From Caballeronia arvi (lineage in GTDB: Bacteria; Pseudomonadota; Gammaproteobacteria; Burkholderiales; Burkholderiaceae), in contig NZ_FCOM02000018.1 of NCBI RefSeq assembly GCF_001544695.2, positions 62,001-126,000 on the forward strand: DNA of 64,000 bases. The letters are read 5' to 3'. The translations under genes were made by a program, and so were the position numbers. Of this stretch, positions 34,117 through 43,271 are shown in pieces. Under the pieces are notes generated by a model. That model ran no database searches. It saw only the letters and a list, made by a program, of their open reading frames with translations, and had not been told where the DNA came from. Numbering within the stretch: the first letter of the stretch is position 1; the number at the start of each line of letters is the position of its first letter.

Positions 34117-34770
34117 TCATCCGCCGCCATCGCGCGGGCCGGGACCGGATGGACCCGACGGCCCCGGACGCGCACGCGGCTCCCGCCGCCGCATCAGCCG
34201 ATAACAGCAATACAGCAAGGCCACCGCCGCGAGCAGATCGACGACCGTCGCGCCGTGCGATTCGAGCGCCAGCACCGCGAGATGCAGTTGCCGCTCGAAG
34301 AGCGCGCCGCCGAGCGTCCAGAACGACGCCCACGCGACGATGCCCGCCGTATCCCAGAAGAAAAATGCGAGCGCGGCGATCTGCGTCGTGCCCATCAGCG
34401 GCGGCGTGACAAGGCCAAGCCCCGGCACGAACTTCGACAACGCGACGATCGGCGCGCCGTGCCGCTCGAACAGGTCGCCCGCCGTGCGCATGCCGGTATC
34501 GACGGCATACGATCTGCGCGACAGCGCCGCGACGAGCCGCCGCCCGTAGACGCGCCCCGCCGCGAACCACACGCTGTCGCCGAGCAGCGCGCCGCACAGC
34601 GCCGCGAGCAACACGTGCGCAAAGGACAATCGTCCGGTCGCCACGACCGATCCGGCGAACACGAGCAACGGCGCGGACGGCACGGGCACGCCCAGCCGCG
34701 TCAACAGCACGTTCGCGAACACGGCCGCGCCGCCCCACTGCACGATCGCCGACGGCGGAATCTGGATCAA
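34117..34770 (-). CDS. DedA family (VTT domain) membrane protein
   Basis: 217 residues with about five hydrophobic segments. The VTT/DedA core is recognisable from GVPVPSAPLLVFAGS through GDSVWFAAGRVYGRR to the conserved FVPGLGLVTPPLMG, containing the amphipathic loop typical of half-transporters linked to lipid-carrier recycling and proton-motive-force homeostasis. It ends in a Pro/Gly/Arg-rich tail. It lies 31 bases downstream of a larger DedA-PAP2 gene on the same strand and was probably paired with it functionally. Confidence 0.85.
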   Translation of the reverse strand: MIQIPPSAIVQWGGAAVFANVLLTRLGVPVPSAPLLVFAGSVVATGRLSFAHVLLAALCGALLGDSVWFAAGRVYGRRLVAALSRRSYAVDTGMRTAGDLFERHGAPIVALSKFVPGLGLVTPPLMGTTQIAALAFFFWDTAGIVAWASFWTLGGALFERQLHLAVLALESHGATVVDLLAAVALLYCCYRLMRRREPRARPGPSGPSGPGPRDGGG

Positions 34771-34801
34771 ACGGCACCTCTCGATCGCTGGCTGCGGTGC
34801 T

Positions 34802-36805
34802 TCATTCGGGTTTCGATTCGACGAGCATCACCGGCACGCTCCCACACCCCGCGCTGCTCGCAATTTCGATGCCGCGCCACGGCGAACTCTCGCCGTGATC
34901 GATGACCATCGGATCGACACGCCTGTCCGGTCTCAGCACGTTGAAGGGCCAGGACGGACGCCGCAGGCGCTCGTGCACCACCGAGCCGAGCCAGATCGGC
35001 GCAGGCGCCGCGCCCGCGCGCTCGCGCACCGCGTAATGCGTCGGCCAGAAGCGCAGCACGTCGCGCTCGTCGGCGCCGTGTGCCGAGCGCGCGAACACCA
35101 GCGTCGACGGCTCGCCGTTGTTCAGGCGCGGCAGCGCGGGCAGCTCGATGGCGGGCGCGTTCGGCGACACCACCGACATCACGCTTTTCAGGCTCACATG
35201 CGATACCTCGGTCCAGCCGCGCGCGCTCAGTTGCGCGCGAATCTGCACGGGCGTCGCGGCCCATTGCACGGTGATCGGCTCACGGCGATCGCCTTCCATG
35301 CTCGAGCGGTAGCAGGAAAACGTGCGCCACACCGAATCCGTCCATTGAATCGGCGAGATGACGATGGTCGACGGCACCGCGCTGTGAGCCTCGGTTTCAT
35401 CGACCAATTGCAGCGCGACGCTCGCGCAGATCACGGCGAGCACGGCAACCGGCATCAAAGGCCGGGGCTTCGGTTTGGCCGGATTGCGCCAGACCGCGGT
35501 GAGCGCGATCAGAAAAACCCACGCGGCGGCGAGCGCGGCGCTGCCGAGCGCATCGGAGATAGTGAAGCGGCCGAAGTACAGCCCCGCGAGGCCGACCGCC
35601 GTGACGATCGCCGATGTCGCCGTCGCGACGAACACGCCGGTCAGCATGCCGACGCGCCGCAGCAGGATGAACGCGAGAAAGCCGTAAATCACGACGGTCG
35701 CCGCGACATGGCTGCTCGGGAATTCGTGCTCCGTCGGCGCGAAGGAAACGAGGAGCGGCTCGTGCGCCGTGAAGCGGATCGCGACGACGAGCAACTGCGA
35801 GAACGCGATCGCCGCGAGCCAGTACGCGACCGTGCGCCAGCGCCGCTCGAAGCTCATCCACACGATGACCATCGCGCCGAGCGCGAGCAGCGTCTGCGTG
35901 CTGCCGAGCGTCCCGGCGGCATCGAGGATCGAATCGGTCCAGGTCGAACGGAACGATTGCAGCAGCCGGTAGATCGACACATCCACCTGCACGATCGACG
36001 CGCCGCGCGCGACGTTCGCGAGCACCGAGAAGAACAGGATCGCCGACGCGAGCAGCAGCACCGAAATGACGACGATGAGACCCGTCGCCGGATTGCCCGG
36101 ATCGAGCGCGCGCGCCACGAGCCGCGCGGGCAGGCCGCGGCCCCGCAGCGCCCACGCGAGCAGCTTTTCGCGCGACACGATGGTCCAGCGCCTCGCGTGC
36201 GACACGATCACGCGCGTGAGATTGAACACGACCCAGACGATCGCGGTGACGATGATCAGGATCACGACGAGGCGGATCGACACCGCGCCCGCCAGTTCGA
36301 TCGACGCGCCGAACACAACGCCCGGCAGGATATGCGTCGGCGCCCAGATGAGCGCGCTCAGGATATTGACCACGAGAAAGCGCGTGGCCGTCATGCCGGT
36401 GACGCCCGCGACGACCGGCACGACCGCGCGCATCGGCGCCACGAAGCGCGCGAGCACGACACTCTTCGCACCGTGTTTATCGAAGTATTTCTTGCCGGCG
36501 ACGAGCGCGCCGGGATGCGCGCGAAACGGCCACATCTGCGCGATTCTGTCCGCGTAGCGCTGGCCGAACCAGAAGCTCGCGGCATCGCCGGCGATGGCGC
36601 CCGCGATCGCGCAGACGAACACCCAGCCGAGATTCAGCGCACCGGCGCCGACGAGCGCGCCTGCGATGAACATCGCCGTGCTGCCGGGCACGAACGTACC
36701 GATGAACGCGACCGATTCGAGAAACGACGCGAGCAAGACGACCGCGAGCGCCCACTCCGGGTGGCCCGACAAGAGGTGCAACAGCTGGAAGTAGGAATGC
36801 TCCAT
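34802..36805 (-). CDS. DedA-PAP2-LssY fusion membrane protein
   Basis: 667 residues. Residues 1-200 are a DedA/VTT domain (TFVPGSTAMFIAGAL, GDAASFWFGQRY, RFVAPMRAVVPVVAG). Residues about 240-470 are a multi-helix PAP2 phosphatase-like domain, and 480-667 form an LssY-type C-terminal soluble domain (VQWAATPVQIRAQLSARGW). In the PAP2 part the central PSGH motif reads PSSH, and the third motif, normally SR-x5-H-x3-D, reads GLYFGRFTISD, so the Arg and nucleophilic His are missing. Lipid-phosphate binding or transport without hydrolysis is therefore possible. Location: inner membrane. Confidence 0.87.
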   Translation of the reverse strand: MEHSYFQLLHLLSGHPEWALAVVLLASFLESVAFIGTFVPGSTAMFIAGALVGAGALNLGWVFVCAIAGAIAGDAASFWFGQRYADRIAQMWPFRAHPGALVAGKKYFDKHGAKSVVLARFVAPMRAVVPVVAGVTGMTATRFLVVNILSALIWAPTHILPGVVFGASIELAGAVSIRLVVILIIVTAIVWVVFNLTRVIVSHARRWTIVSREKLLAWALRGRGLPARLVARALDPGNPATGLIVVISVLLLASAILFFSVLANVARGASIVQVDVSIYRLLQSFRSTWTDSILDAAGTLGSTQTLLALGAMVIVWMSFERRWRTVAYWLAAIAFSQLLVVAIRFTAHEPLLVSFAPTEHEFPSSHVAATVVIYGFLAFILLRRVGMLTGVFVATATSAIVTAVGLAGLYFGRFTISDALGSAALAAAWVFLIALTAVWRNPAKPKPRPLMPVAVLAVICASVALQLVDETEAHSAVPSTIVISPIQWTDSVWRTFSCYRSSMEGDRREPITVQWAATPVQIRAQLSARGWTEVSHVSLKSVMSVVSPNAPAIELPALPRLNNGEPSTLVFARSAHGADERDVLRFWPTHYAVRERAGAAPAPIWLGSVVHERLRRPSWPFNVLRPDRRVDPMVIDHGESSPWRGIEIASSAGCGSVPVMLVESKPE

Positions 36806-36852
36806 CGTGATCGGCAGGCGCAGGCGCGCAACGCATGGACGACGCGCAATCG

Positions 36853-38760
36853 TCAGACGGACTCGTGCCAGCGGCTATCGGCGCGCAGGAGGTGCAGGTC
36901 GCGGTGGAATCGAGTGTACCCAACGCGGTCGAAGAACTCCAAAATCTGTATCGCGCGTTTGCGGCCGAGCGCGCTGACATCGCGGAAAGCGGCCGCGCCG
37001 ATCGCACCGCCCTGCGCGCCCGCCGCTTGCGCGACGAGTTGCGCAAGCGCGCCGATCGATGCGCGCGCGTAAAACAGATCGCGCACGACCTGAAAAACCT
37101 CGCCGCGCCGCGCGAGCTTCTTCAAAAGCCTGCGCATCTCGTCCTCGCCGACGCCGTGCGCGTTCGCCAGATCGCGCACCCACGGCGGATCGAAGCGGCC
37201 CGCTTCGAGCGATGCCAGCACCGCGCGAGCCAGCGCCTCTTCCTTTTCGTCGAGCGTCACCGCATGCGACGGCCTGTGCAGCCACGGCCCGCTCTTCGCG
37301 ATCGATCCGCTCGCCACCGCGTCATCGACGAGCGCGCGCCACAACGCATCCGGCGCGAGCGGCGCGGCCATGCGGCGAAGGCGCGCGGCGTCGGGGCCTT
37401 GTTCGTCGGGAAAGCGTTCGTGAAAGGCGGCGAGCGCATCCGTCAGACGCGCTTTCATCGCATCCCAATGACGCGTTGCAATGTAAAGCGTGTCGTCGTG
37501 CGTCGATACCGCGCGCAAGCCTTCGGGCGACAAGGATCGGCCGCACAGATGCTCGATCAGCGAGCGTTGCAGGCCATACGGCGCCTGCTCGAACAGCGCA
37601 TCGGCTCGGCCGGTGTCGAGCATGTCCGTGAGTGCATCGAGCCACGCGCGGCGCTGCGGCGTGCGGCGGCGTCGCGCGGGCGCGAACGGATCGAGCACGC
37701 GCCCGCCGCCGACAGTCCGGTTCGCCTGCGCATTGCGCACGATGAAGCGATCGCCGGGCAGCGCGCAAACAGGCGACTCGAAGACGAGCTGCACGCGCGC
37801 CGCGTGGCCCGCATCGAGCGTATCGGCTTCGAGCAGCGCGACATGCGCCACGCGATGCGTCGTGCCGAGATGCACGTGCAGCGGCGCCCAGTGCGTGAGC
37901 GTCAACTGCGCATCGGCCAGCAGGCTCAATTCGACATCGAGCCGCTCGGACGCGCGCGCAAGCCGTGCATCGACGATCCAGTCGCCGCGCGCGAGCGCAT
38001 CCTTGTCGATGCCCGCGAGATTGAGCGCGCAACGCTCGCCCGCGCGGCCCGTCTGCGCCGCGCGATTCTGCGCGTGAATGCTGCGCACGCGCACGGGCTC
38101 GCCTGCGGACCCGCGCGGCGCGAGCGCGAGCATGTCGCCGACGTTCGCGCGCCCCGCGAACACCGTGCCCGTCGCGATCGTGCCCTGCCCGGTCAGCGTG
38201 AACACGCGGTCGACCGCGAGGCGGAAAAAACCGTCGTCCCGGCGCGTGCGCCAGTGCGCCGCGGCATCGTGCAAATGCGCGTTCAGTGCGACGACGCCCG
38301 CATCGCTTTCGCGCGTGGCGTCGGTGTCAAACAGGGGCGCATCGCGCAGCGGACCCTGCGCGAGCAGCGCCGCGATTTCGGCGTGGACGTCACGCACGCG
38401 CTGCGCATCGACGCGATCGCATTTCGTCACCGCGACTGCGCCGCGCGTCACGCCGAGCAGTTCGAGGATCGCGAGATGCTCGCGCGTTTGCGGCATCACG
38501 CCATCGTCGGCGGCGATCACGACGAGCGCGAAGTCGATGCCGCACGCGCCCGCCGTCATCGTATGCACGAGTTTTTCGTGGCCGGGCACGTCGATGAAGC
38601 CGAGCACGCCGCCGTCGCTCAACGGCACGTACGCGTAGCCCAGTTCGATGGAAATGCCGCGCGCCTTCTCTTCCTTCAGGCGATCCGTGTCGACGCCCGA
38701 CAGCGCGCGCACGAGCGTCGTCTTGCCGTGATCGATGTGACCCGCCGTGCCGACGATCAT
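36853..38760 (-). CDS. selB: Selenocysteine-specific translation elongation factor SelB
   Basis: 635 residues. The GTPase domain opens with MIVGTAGHIDHGKTTLVRAL; DVPGHEKLV (G3) and TKCD (G4) follow. EF-Tu-like domains II and III come next, then C-terminal winged helices (about 400-635) that bind the SECIS hairpin of the mRNA. SelB carries Sec-tRNA to UGA codons. The length is close to that of E. coli SelB (614). Its ATG overlaps the selA stop by 4 bases, so the two are translationally coupled. Confidence 0.96.
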   Translation of the reverse strand: MIVGTAGHIDHGKTTLVRALSGVDTDRLKEEKARGISIELGYAYVPLSDGGVLGFIDVPGHEKLVHTMTAGACGIDFALVVIAADDGVMPQTREHLAILELLGVTRGAVAVTKCDRVDAQRVRDVHAEIAALLAQGPLRDAPLFDTDATRESDAGVVALNAHLHDAAAHWRTRRDDGFFRLAVDRVFTLTGQGTIATGTVFAGRANVGDMLALAPRGSAGEPVRVRSIHAQNRAAQTGRAGERCALNLAGIDKDALARGDWIVDARLARASERLDVELSLLADAQLTLTHWAPLHVHLGTTHRVAHVALLEADTLDAGHAARVQLVFESPVCALPGDRFIVRNAQANRTVGGGRVLDPFAPARRRRTPQRRAWLDALTDMLDTGRADALFEQAPYGLQRSLIEHLCGRSLSPEGLRAVSTHDDTLYIATRHWDAMKARLTDALAAFHERFPDEQGPDAARLRRMAAPLAPDALWRALVDDAVASGSIAKSGPWLHRPSHAVTLDEKEEALARAVLASLEAGRFDPPWVRDLANAHGVGEDEMRRLLKKLARRGEVFQVVRDLFYARASIGALAQLVAQAAGAQGGAIGAAAFRDVSALGRKRAIQILEFFDRVGYTRFHRDLHLLRADSRWHESV

Positions 38761-40193
38761 TCGGGTGCGTCCAGTTGCGCGATGAACGCGGCTTCGTCGG
38801 CTTCTTCGAGGCAGCGCAGATCGAGCCGCAAGGCGTTATCCGCGATGCGTCCGAGCACCGGCCGCGGCAAGTCGCGCAGCCGCTTCTCGATGCGGTTCAG
38901 GTCGCCGCCCGCGCGCTTGACGCTCGACAGGCGCACGGCGAGTCCATAGCTCGGCAGGACATCGACGGGCAACGCGCCGCTGCCGATCTGGCTGAACATC
39001 GGCTCGGCGCTCACGGTGAACTTATCGCCGATCATGCGTTGCAGCGCGGGCTCGATGCGCTCGGCAGCGACGCGCATCGCATCGGCGGGACGCGTGAGCA
39101 GGCGCAAGGTTGTCAGCCGATCGGCCAGCGTCTCCGGCGTGCGATAGAGACGCAGCACCGCTTCGAGCGCCGCGAGCGTCAGCTTGCCGACGCGCAACGC
39201 GCGCTTCAGCGGATGCTTCTTGATCTTCGCGATGAGATCCTTGCGTCCGACGATCAAGCCCGCCTGCGGGCCGCCGAGCAACTTGTCGCCGCTGAAGGTG
39301 ACGAGATCCGCGCCCGCCGCGACGGTCTCGCGCACCGTCGCTTCGCGCGGCAGGCCCCATTGCGCGAGATCGACGAGCGTGCCGCTGCCGAGATCCACCG
39401 CGACGGGCAGGCCGCGCGTCCTCGCGAGCAGCGCGAGTTCGGCGAGCGTCACTTCCTTCGTGAAGCCGCTCACCGCGTAGTTGCTGCAATGGACCTTCAT
39501 CAGAAGCGCGGTCTTCGGGCCGATCGCTTCGTCATAGTCTTTCAGATGCGTGCGGTTCGTTGTGCCGACTTCGCGCAGCTTCGCGCCCGCTCGGCTCATG
39601 ATGTCGGGAATGCGGAACGCGCCGCCGATCTCCACCAGTTCGCCGCGCGACACGATCACTTCCTTGCGCGATGCGAGCGCCGACAGCGTCAGCAAAACCG
39701 CCGCCGCGTTGTTGTTCACGATGGTCGCCGCCTGCGCGCCCGTCAGCTCGCAAATCAGGCCATTGACGAGATCGTCGCGATCGCCGCGCGCGCCGGTGTC
39801 GAGATCGAACTCGAGATTGGCGGGGCGCGTGAGCATCTCCGCGACCGCGCTCACGGCTTCGTCGGGCAACAGCGCGCGGCCGAGATTCGTATGCAGCACC
39901 GTGCCCGTCAGATTGAAGACGCTGCGCACCTTGCTTCGCGTGCGCTTCGCGAGCCCTGCGCCGACCGATTGTGCGAGCCGCGCATCGCTCAACGCTTCGA
40001 CGGATGCGCGGCCCGCTTGCGCATCGGCGCGCCAGGCATCGAGCGTCGCGCGCAAGGTGTCGAGCGTCTGCGTGCGTCCGTAGGCGGCGATCACCGGCTC
40101 GAATTCCGCCGATGCCAAAACCCGCTCGACCGATGGCACGCGCGCCATCAATGCGCGCAGCTCGCCGCCGTCGTTTCCTGTGACGTCGCTCAT
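38757..40193 (-). CDS. selA: L-seryl-tRNA(Sec) selenium transferase SelA
   Basis: 478 residues. SelA is a PLP enzyme that converts Ser-tRNA(Sec) to Sec-tRNA(Sec) using selenophosphate. NLTGTVLHTNLGRALLP, IVNNNAAAVLLTL and the PLP lysine in TFSGDKLLGGPQAG (about Lys304) are diagnostic. The ATG at 40193 overlaps the fdhE stop (ATGA) and its stop overlaps the selB start, giving an fdhE-selA-selB chain. No selD (selenophosphate synthetase) lies in the window. Confidence 0.96.
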   Translation of the reverse strand: MSDVTGNDGGELRALMARVPSVERVLASAEFEPVIAAYGRTQTLDTLRATLDAWRADAQAGRASVEALSDARLAQSVGAGLAKRTRSKVRSVFNLTGTVLHTNLGRALLPDEAVSAVAEMLTRPANLEFDLDTGARGDRDDLVNGLICELTGAQAATIVNNNAAAVLLTLSALASRKEVIVSRGELVEIGGAFRIPDIMSRAGAKLREVGTTNRTHLKDYDEAIGPKTALLMKVHCSNYAVSGFTKEVTLAELALLARTRGLPVAVDLGSGTLVDLAQWGLPREATVRETVAAGADLVTFSGDKLLGGPQAGLIVGRKDLIAKIKKHPLKRALRVGKLTLAALEAVLRLYRTPETLADRLTTLRLLTRPADAMRVAAERIEPALQRMIGDKFTVSAEPMFSQIGSGALPVDVLPSYGLAVRLSSVKRAGGDLNRIEKRLRDLPRPVLGRIADNALRLDLRCLEEADEAAFIAQLDAPE

Positions 40194-41206
40194 CGATCTT
40201 CTTCCGATTGTTCGGGCCACAGCCACGGATTGGGCGCCGCGCGCCGATAGCCCGCATCGCCCATCAGGAGATCGAGCGTGAGGCTCGCGAGGTCATCCGC
40301 GTAGGGCTCGAAATCGTAGGCTTTGTCCTGATAGCCGATCTTGCGATACGTGCCGCATTCGTCGCACGACTCCGCCTTGAGCGGCGCGCTTTTCGCAGTC
40401 GCGGCTTTCTCGCCCTCGTTTTCGTCACCGCTGCCCATTGCGTGATACGCGATGCCTTTGGTCGAGTCGCAATTCGTGCACTTCGCGCGCACGACGTGGA
40501 GTTCCGTCGCACACAGCCCGCATTGCGCATAGCGATAGCCTTCGTAAGCGCCGCCCACGCGCACGATGCTCGCGACCGGCACCGAGCCGCAAACGGGGCA
40601 TACGCCGGGCGCATCGAGATAGGGCACGTCCTTCGTGTCGATGCGGCTCGCGAGATCGGTCCACACGACCTGCAGCGCGGCCGCGATGAACGGCGCCGCG
40701 GCCGGATCGATCTCCGCGAAGCGCAGTGCGAGAATCGCGTCGGCCTGATTGTCGAGCGCGGCGGCGTCGGTGGCGCGCAGGCGGGCGACGAGTTGCGCGA
40801 GCGCGGGCGTCAGCGCGCCCGCGGCCTCGATGCCGTCGAGCAGCATGAAAAGCACGTCGCGCCAGGCGGGATCGCGCGTATCGGTTAGCGCGGGAATGAT
40901 CGGCATCGAATGACGCTGATTCAGCTCGATGGATTCGCGCGAGGGCATCGGCGCGCTGAACCGGGCGAGCACGCGCTGCTGCGCATCGGCGAGCGCGGCC
41001 ATCAGGCGCAGATAACCGGCGATGGGATTGCCCGCGTCGGCGAGTTGCAGAAGGCGTGCGGCGCGCGCGGCGAAGACCGTTGCGCGCTCGGGGCTGCGCA
41101 GACGCGGAATGGCCGATGGATCGAGCGATTCGATTCGCGCGGCTTCGACTATGCGTTGGACCACGGGAGGTTCCTCGCGGGGGGTGACTGAGCGTGAATA
41201 GGTCAT
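40190..41206 (-). CDS. fdhE: Formate dehydrogenase accessory protein FdhE
   Basis: 338 residues. FdhE is needed for active respiratory formate dehydrogenases and binds iron through rubredoxin-like CxxC pairs. Four pairs are seen: CPVCG, CGLC, CTNC and CDECG in the C-terminal half. It overlaps selA by 4 bases. Upstream on the same strand, beyond the divergent antitoxin gene, are the structural genes fdnGHI. Confidence 0.93.
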   Translation of the reverse strand: MTYSRSVTPREEPPVVQRIVEAARIESLDPSAIPRLRSPERATVFAARAARLLQLADAGNPIAGYLRLMAALADAQQRVLARFSAPMPSRESIELNQRHSMPIIPALTDTRDPAWRDVLFMLLDGIEAAGALTPALAQLVARLRATDAAALDNQADAILALRFAEIDPAAAPFIAAALQVVWTDLASRIDTKDVPYLDAPGVCPVCGSVPVASIVRVGGAYEGYRYAQCGLCATELHVVRAKCTNCDSTKGIAYHAMGSGDENEGEKAATAKSAPLKAESCDECGTYRKIGYQDKAYDFEPYADDLASLTLDLLMGDAGYRRAAPNPWLWPEQSEEDR

Positions 41207-41375
41207 GCAAGCGCAGGACTGATTCGCTCCGCTTCAATGACCGATACTGAGGCAATCAAGCATATATCAGCATATTGCTGCGTGCCTGAATCGATCAATC
41301 TGAACCTACCGCGCACGACGCGAACCTGACCATTGAGTTCCTTGTCCAATGCGTCGATCCAAGGAGATGACGCAG

Positions 41376-41636
41376 ATGAAAATATTTGTTCAAAGTTTTG
41401 AAGATCACGTAGTGCTTTGCCTTCCACAATCGTTGCTTGAAAAGGCCCGACTTCAGATCGGCGATGCGTTGATCGTAGATGTACGACCCGAAGGTATCCT
41501 TCTAAGACCAACGCGACCGAAATATTCCTTGGAAGAACTCATCGCGAAGTGCGATTTGCATGCGCCGGCCCCTGACGGTGTAGATGAATGGATCAATGTG
41601 GGAACAATAGGTCACGAGCTTTCTCTCGCCCGGTGA
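41376..41636 (+). CDS. Orphan MazE/PemI-like antitoxin
   Basis: 86 residues. The N-terminal half is an AbrB/MazE swapped-hairpin DNA-binding domain (LCLPQSLLEKARLQIGDAL). The C-terminal tail YSLEELIAKCD...GVDEWINVGTIGHE matches the toxin-binding end of PemI/ChpBI-type antitoxins. AAGGAG lies 9 bases before the ATG. A mazF/pemK toxin gene normally follows at once, but only 43 bases separate this stop from the convergent fdnI stop and no toxin ORF is present. By eye the gene is about half G+C, clearly below the 65% of its neighbours, and it lies on the opposite strand inside the formate dehydrogenase cluster, so it was probably acquired. Confidence 0.75.
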   Translation: MKIFVQSFEDHVVLCLPQSLLEKARLQIGDALIVDVRPEGILLRPTRPKYSLEELIAKCDLHAPAPDGVDEWINVGTIGHELSLAR

Positions 41637-41679
41637 GGATTGGCGAATCAGGCCCGAAAGCCTCTCATATCCATCACCC

Positions 41680-42330
41680 CTACTTCCCGATCACATCCCT
41701 GAACCACCGCGGATGATGCTTGCGCGCCCATCCATACGTGACCGTGCCGCGCACCATCGCACCGATCGATCCTTTCACCCATAGCCCCGCGTAGACGTGG
41801 ATGATGATCGTCAGGATCAGCACGAATGCTGTCGCCGCATGCACGACCGACGCCAGGCGAATCACGGTAACCGGAAAGTAGAACGCGAAATACGCGCGCC
41901 ACATCACGATGCCGCTCAGCAACAGCAGAATCAGGCTCACGAACATCACGAAGAAAACGAGCTTCTGCCCGGCGTTGTATTTGCCGATCGCCGGCAAGCG
42001 GTCTTCGCGATTGGCGAGCACGTCGTTCATCTGCTTCATCCACTGGACATCGCTCTTGTCCAGATAGTTGTGATGCCAGAAGCGCAGCGCGAGGATCATG
42101 AACGAGATGAACATCACGCAGCCGACGAACGGATGCAGGATGCGCGTCCACTGCCCGCCGCCGAATATCGCGTAAAGCCATGACATCGACGGATGAAACA
42201 TCGCGAGCCCGGAGAGCGCCAGCAGCACGAACGTGATCGCCGTGATCCAGTGATTCGTGCGCTCGTTCGGCGTGTAGCGCACGATCAGACGATGACCCTT
42301 CACGTCACGCAGTTCGCTATCGTGTTTCAT
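41680..42330 (-). CDS. fdnI: Formate dehydrogenase-N subunit gamma (cytochrome b556)
   Basis: 216 residues, four membrane helices. Heme-ligand histidines are placed in ERTNHWITAITFVLLALSG, RILHPFVGCVMF and VVHAATAFVLI...HVYAG. This subunit anchors FdnGH to the membrane and passes electrons from formate to quinone. The ATG at 42330 overlaps the 3' end of fdnH by 14 bases. Confidence 0.93.
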   Translation of the reverse strand: MKHDSELRDVKGHRLIVRYTPNERTNHWITAITFVLLALSGLAMFHPSMSWLYAIFGGGQWTRILHPFVGCVMFISFMILALRFWHHNYLDKSDVQWMKQMNDVLANREDRLPAIGKYNAGQKLVFFVMFVSLILLLLSGIVMWRAYFAFYFPVTVIRLASVVHAATAFVLILTIIIHVYAGLWVKGSIGAMVRGTVTYGWARKHHPRWFRDVIGK

Positions 42331-43261
42331 CGATACGCTCCTGTCCGCCTTCCCGGCGACGACGCACCTCTTCCGCTTCGCGGTGCGCTTCCACTTCGTC
42401 TTCCTCGCTGACTTCGTTCGGGCCGATACGCGTGTAATGGAAGAAGCCCACGAGCGCCGCAATGCCGATGCCGATCATCGCGAGCGGTTTCGTCACGCCC
42501 TTCCAGATCGACACGAGCGGACTGATGTGCGGGTCCTTCGCGAGACCGTGATACAGCTCGGGCTGATCCGCATGATGCAGCACGTACATCACATGCGTGC
42601 CGCCCACGCCCTGCGGATCGTACAGACCGGCATTGGCGAAACCGCGCTCCTTCAGATCGACGATGCGCTCCGCGGCCTGGTGCTGCATGTCCACTTTGGT
42701 GCCGAACATGATCGCGCCGGTCGGGCACGTCTTCACGCACGCGGGTTCCTGTCCGACCGCGACGCGATCCGAACACAACGTGCATTTGTACACGCGATGA
42801 TCTTCCTTCGACAGACGCGGAATGTTGAACGGGCAACCGGTGATGCAGTATCCGCAGCCGATGCAGTTCTCCTCGTGAAAATCCACGATGCCGTTCGTGT
42901 ATTGCACGATCGCGCCCGGCGAGGGACACGCCTTCAGACAGCCCGGGTCCTCGCAATGCATACAGCCGTCCTTGCGGATCAGCCATTCGAGATCGCCCTT
43001 CGGGTTCTCGTATTCGGTGAAGCGCATCACCGTCCACGAATGTTCCGTCAGGTCGCGCGGGTTGTCGTAGATGCCAGTCGTGTGACCGATATCGTCGCGC
43101 AGATCGTTCCATTCCATGCAGGCCGTCTGACACGCCTTGCAGCCGATGCACTTCGACACGTCGATGAGCTTCGCCACCGCGCCCGTCGCCGGCGTGCGTA
43201 TCTGCGTCTGCGGCACGGTCGTCGCAGAAAGGCGCTTGATATCGAGCGATTGCAGAGCCAT
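42317..43261 (-). CDS. fdnH: Formate dehydrogenase-N subunit beta (iron-sulfur)
   Basis: 314 residues. Four [4Fe-4S] cysteine groups are visible: CIGCKACQTAC, CMHCEDPGCLKACP, CIGCGYCITGCP and CTLCSDRV...CVKTCP. A single membrane helix near residues 258-278 (PLAMIGIGIAALVGFF) fixes it on the membrane, as in E. coli FdnH. It wires electrons from FdnG to the cytochrome subunit. It starts 10 bases after the fdnG stop. Confidence 0.95.
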   Translation of the reverse strand: MALQSLDIKRLSATTVPQTQIRTPATGAVAKLIDVSKCIGCKACQTACMEWNDLRDDIGHTTGIYDNPRDLTEHSWTVMRFTEYENPKGDLEWLIRKDGCMHCEDPGCLKACPSPGAIVQYTNGIVDFHEENCIGCGYCITGCPFNIPRLSKEDHRVYKCTLCSDRVAVGQEPACVKTCPTGAIMFGTKVDMQHQAAERIVDLKERGFANAGLYDPQGVGGTHVMYVLHHADQPELYHGLAKDPHISPLVSIWKGVTKPLAMIGIGIAALVGFFHYTRIGPNEVSEEDEVEAHREAEEVRRRREGGQERIDETR

Positions 43262-43271
43262 CTCGTCCTCC

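Noticed and set aside
41203..41511. 102-codon minus-strand ORF overlapping the antitoxin gene
   Set aside because: It is antisense to a gene with a good ribosome site and recognisable domain; its translation matches no family that I know.
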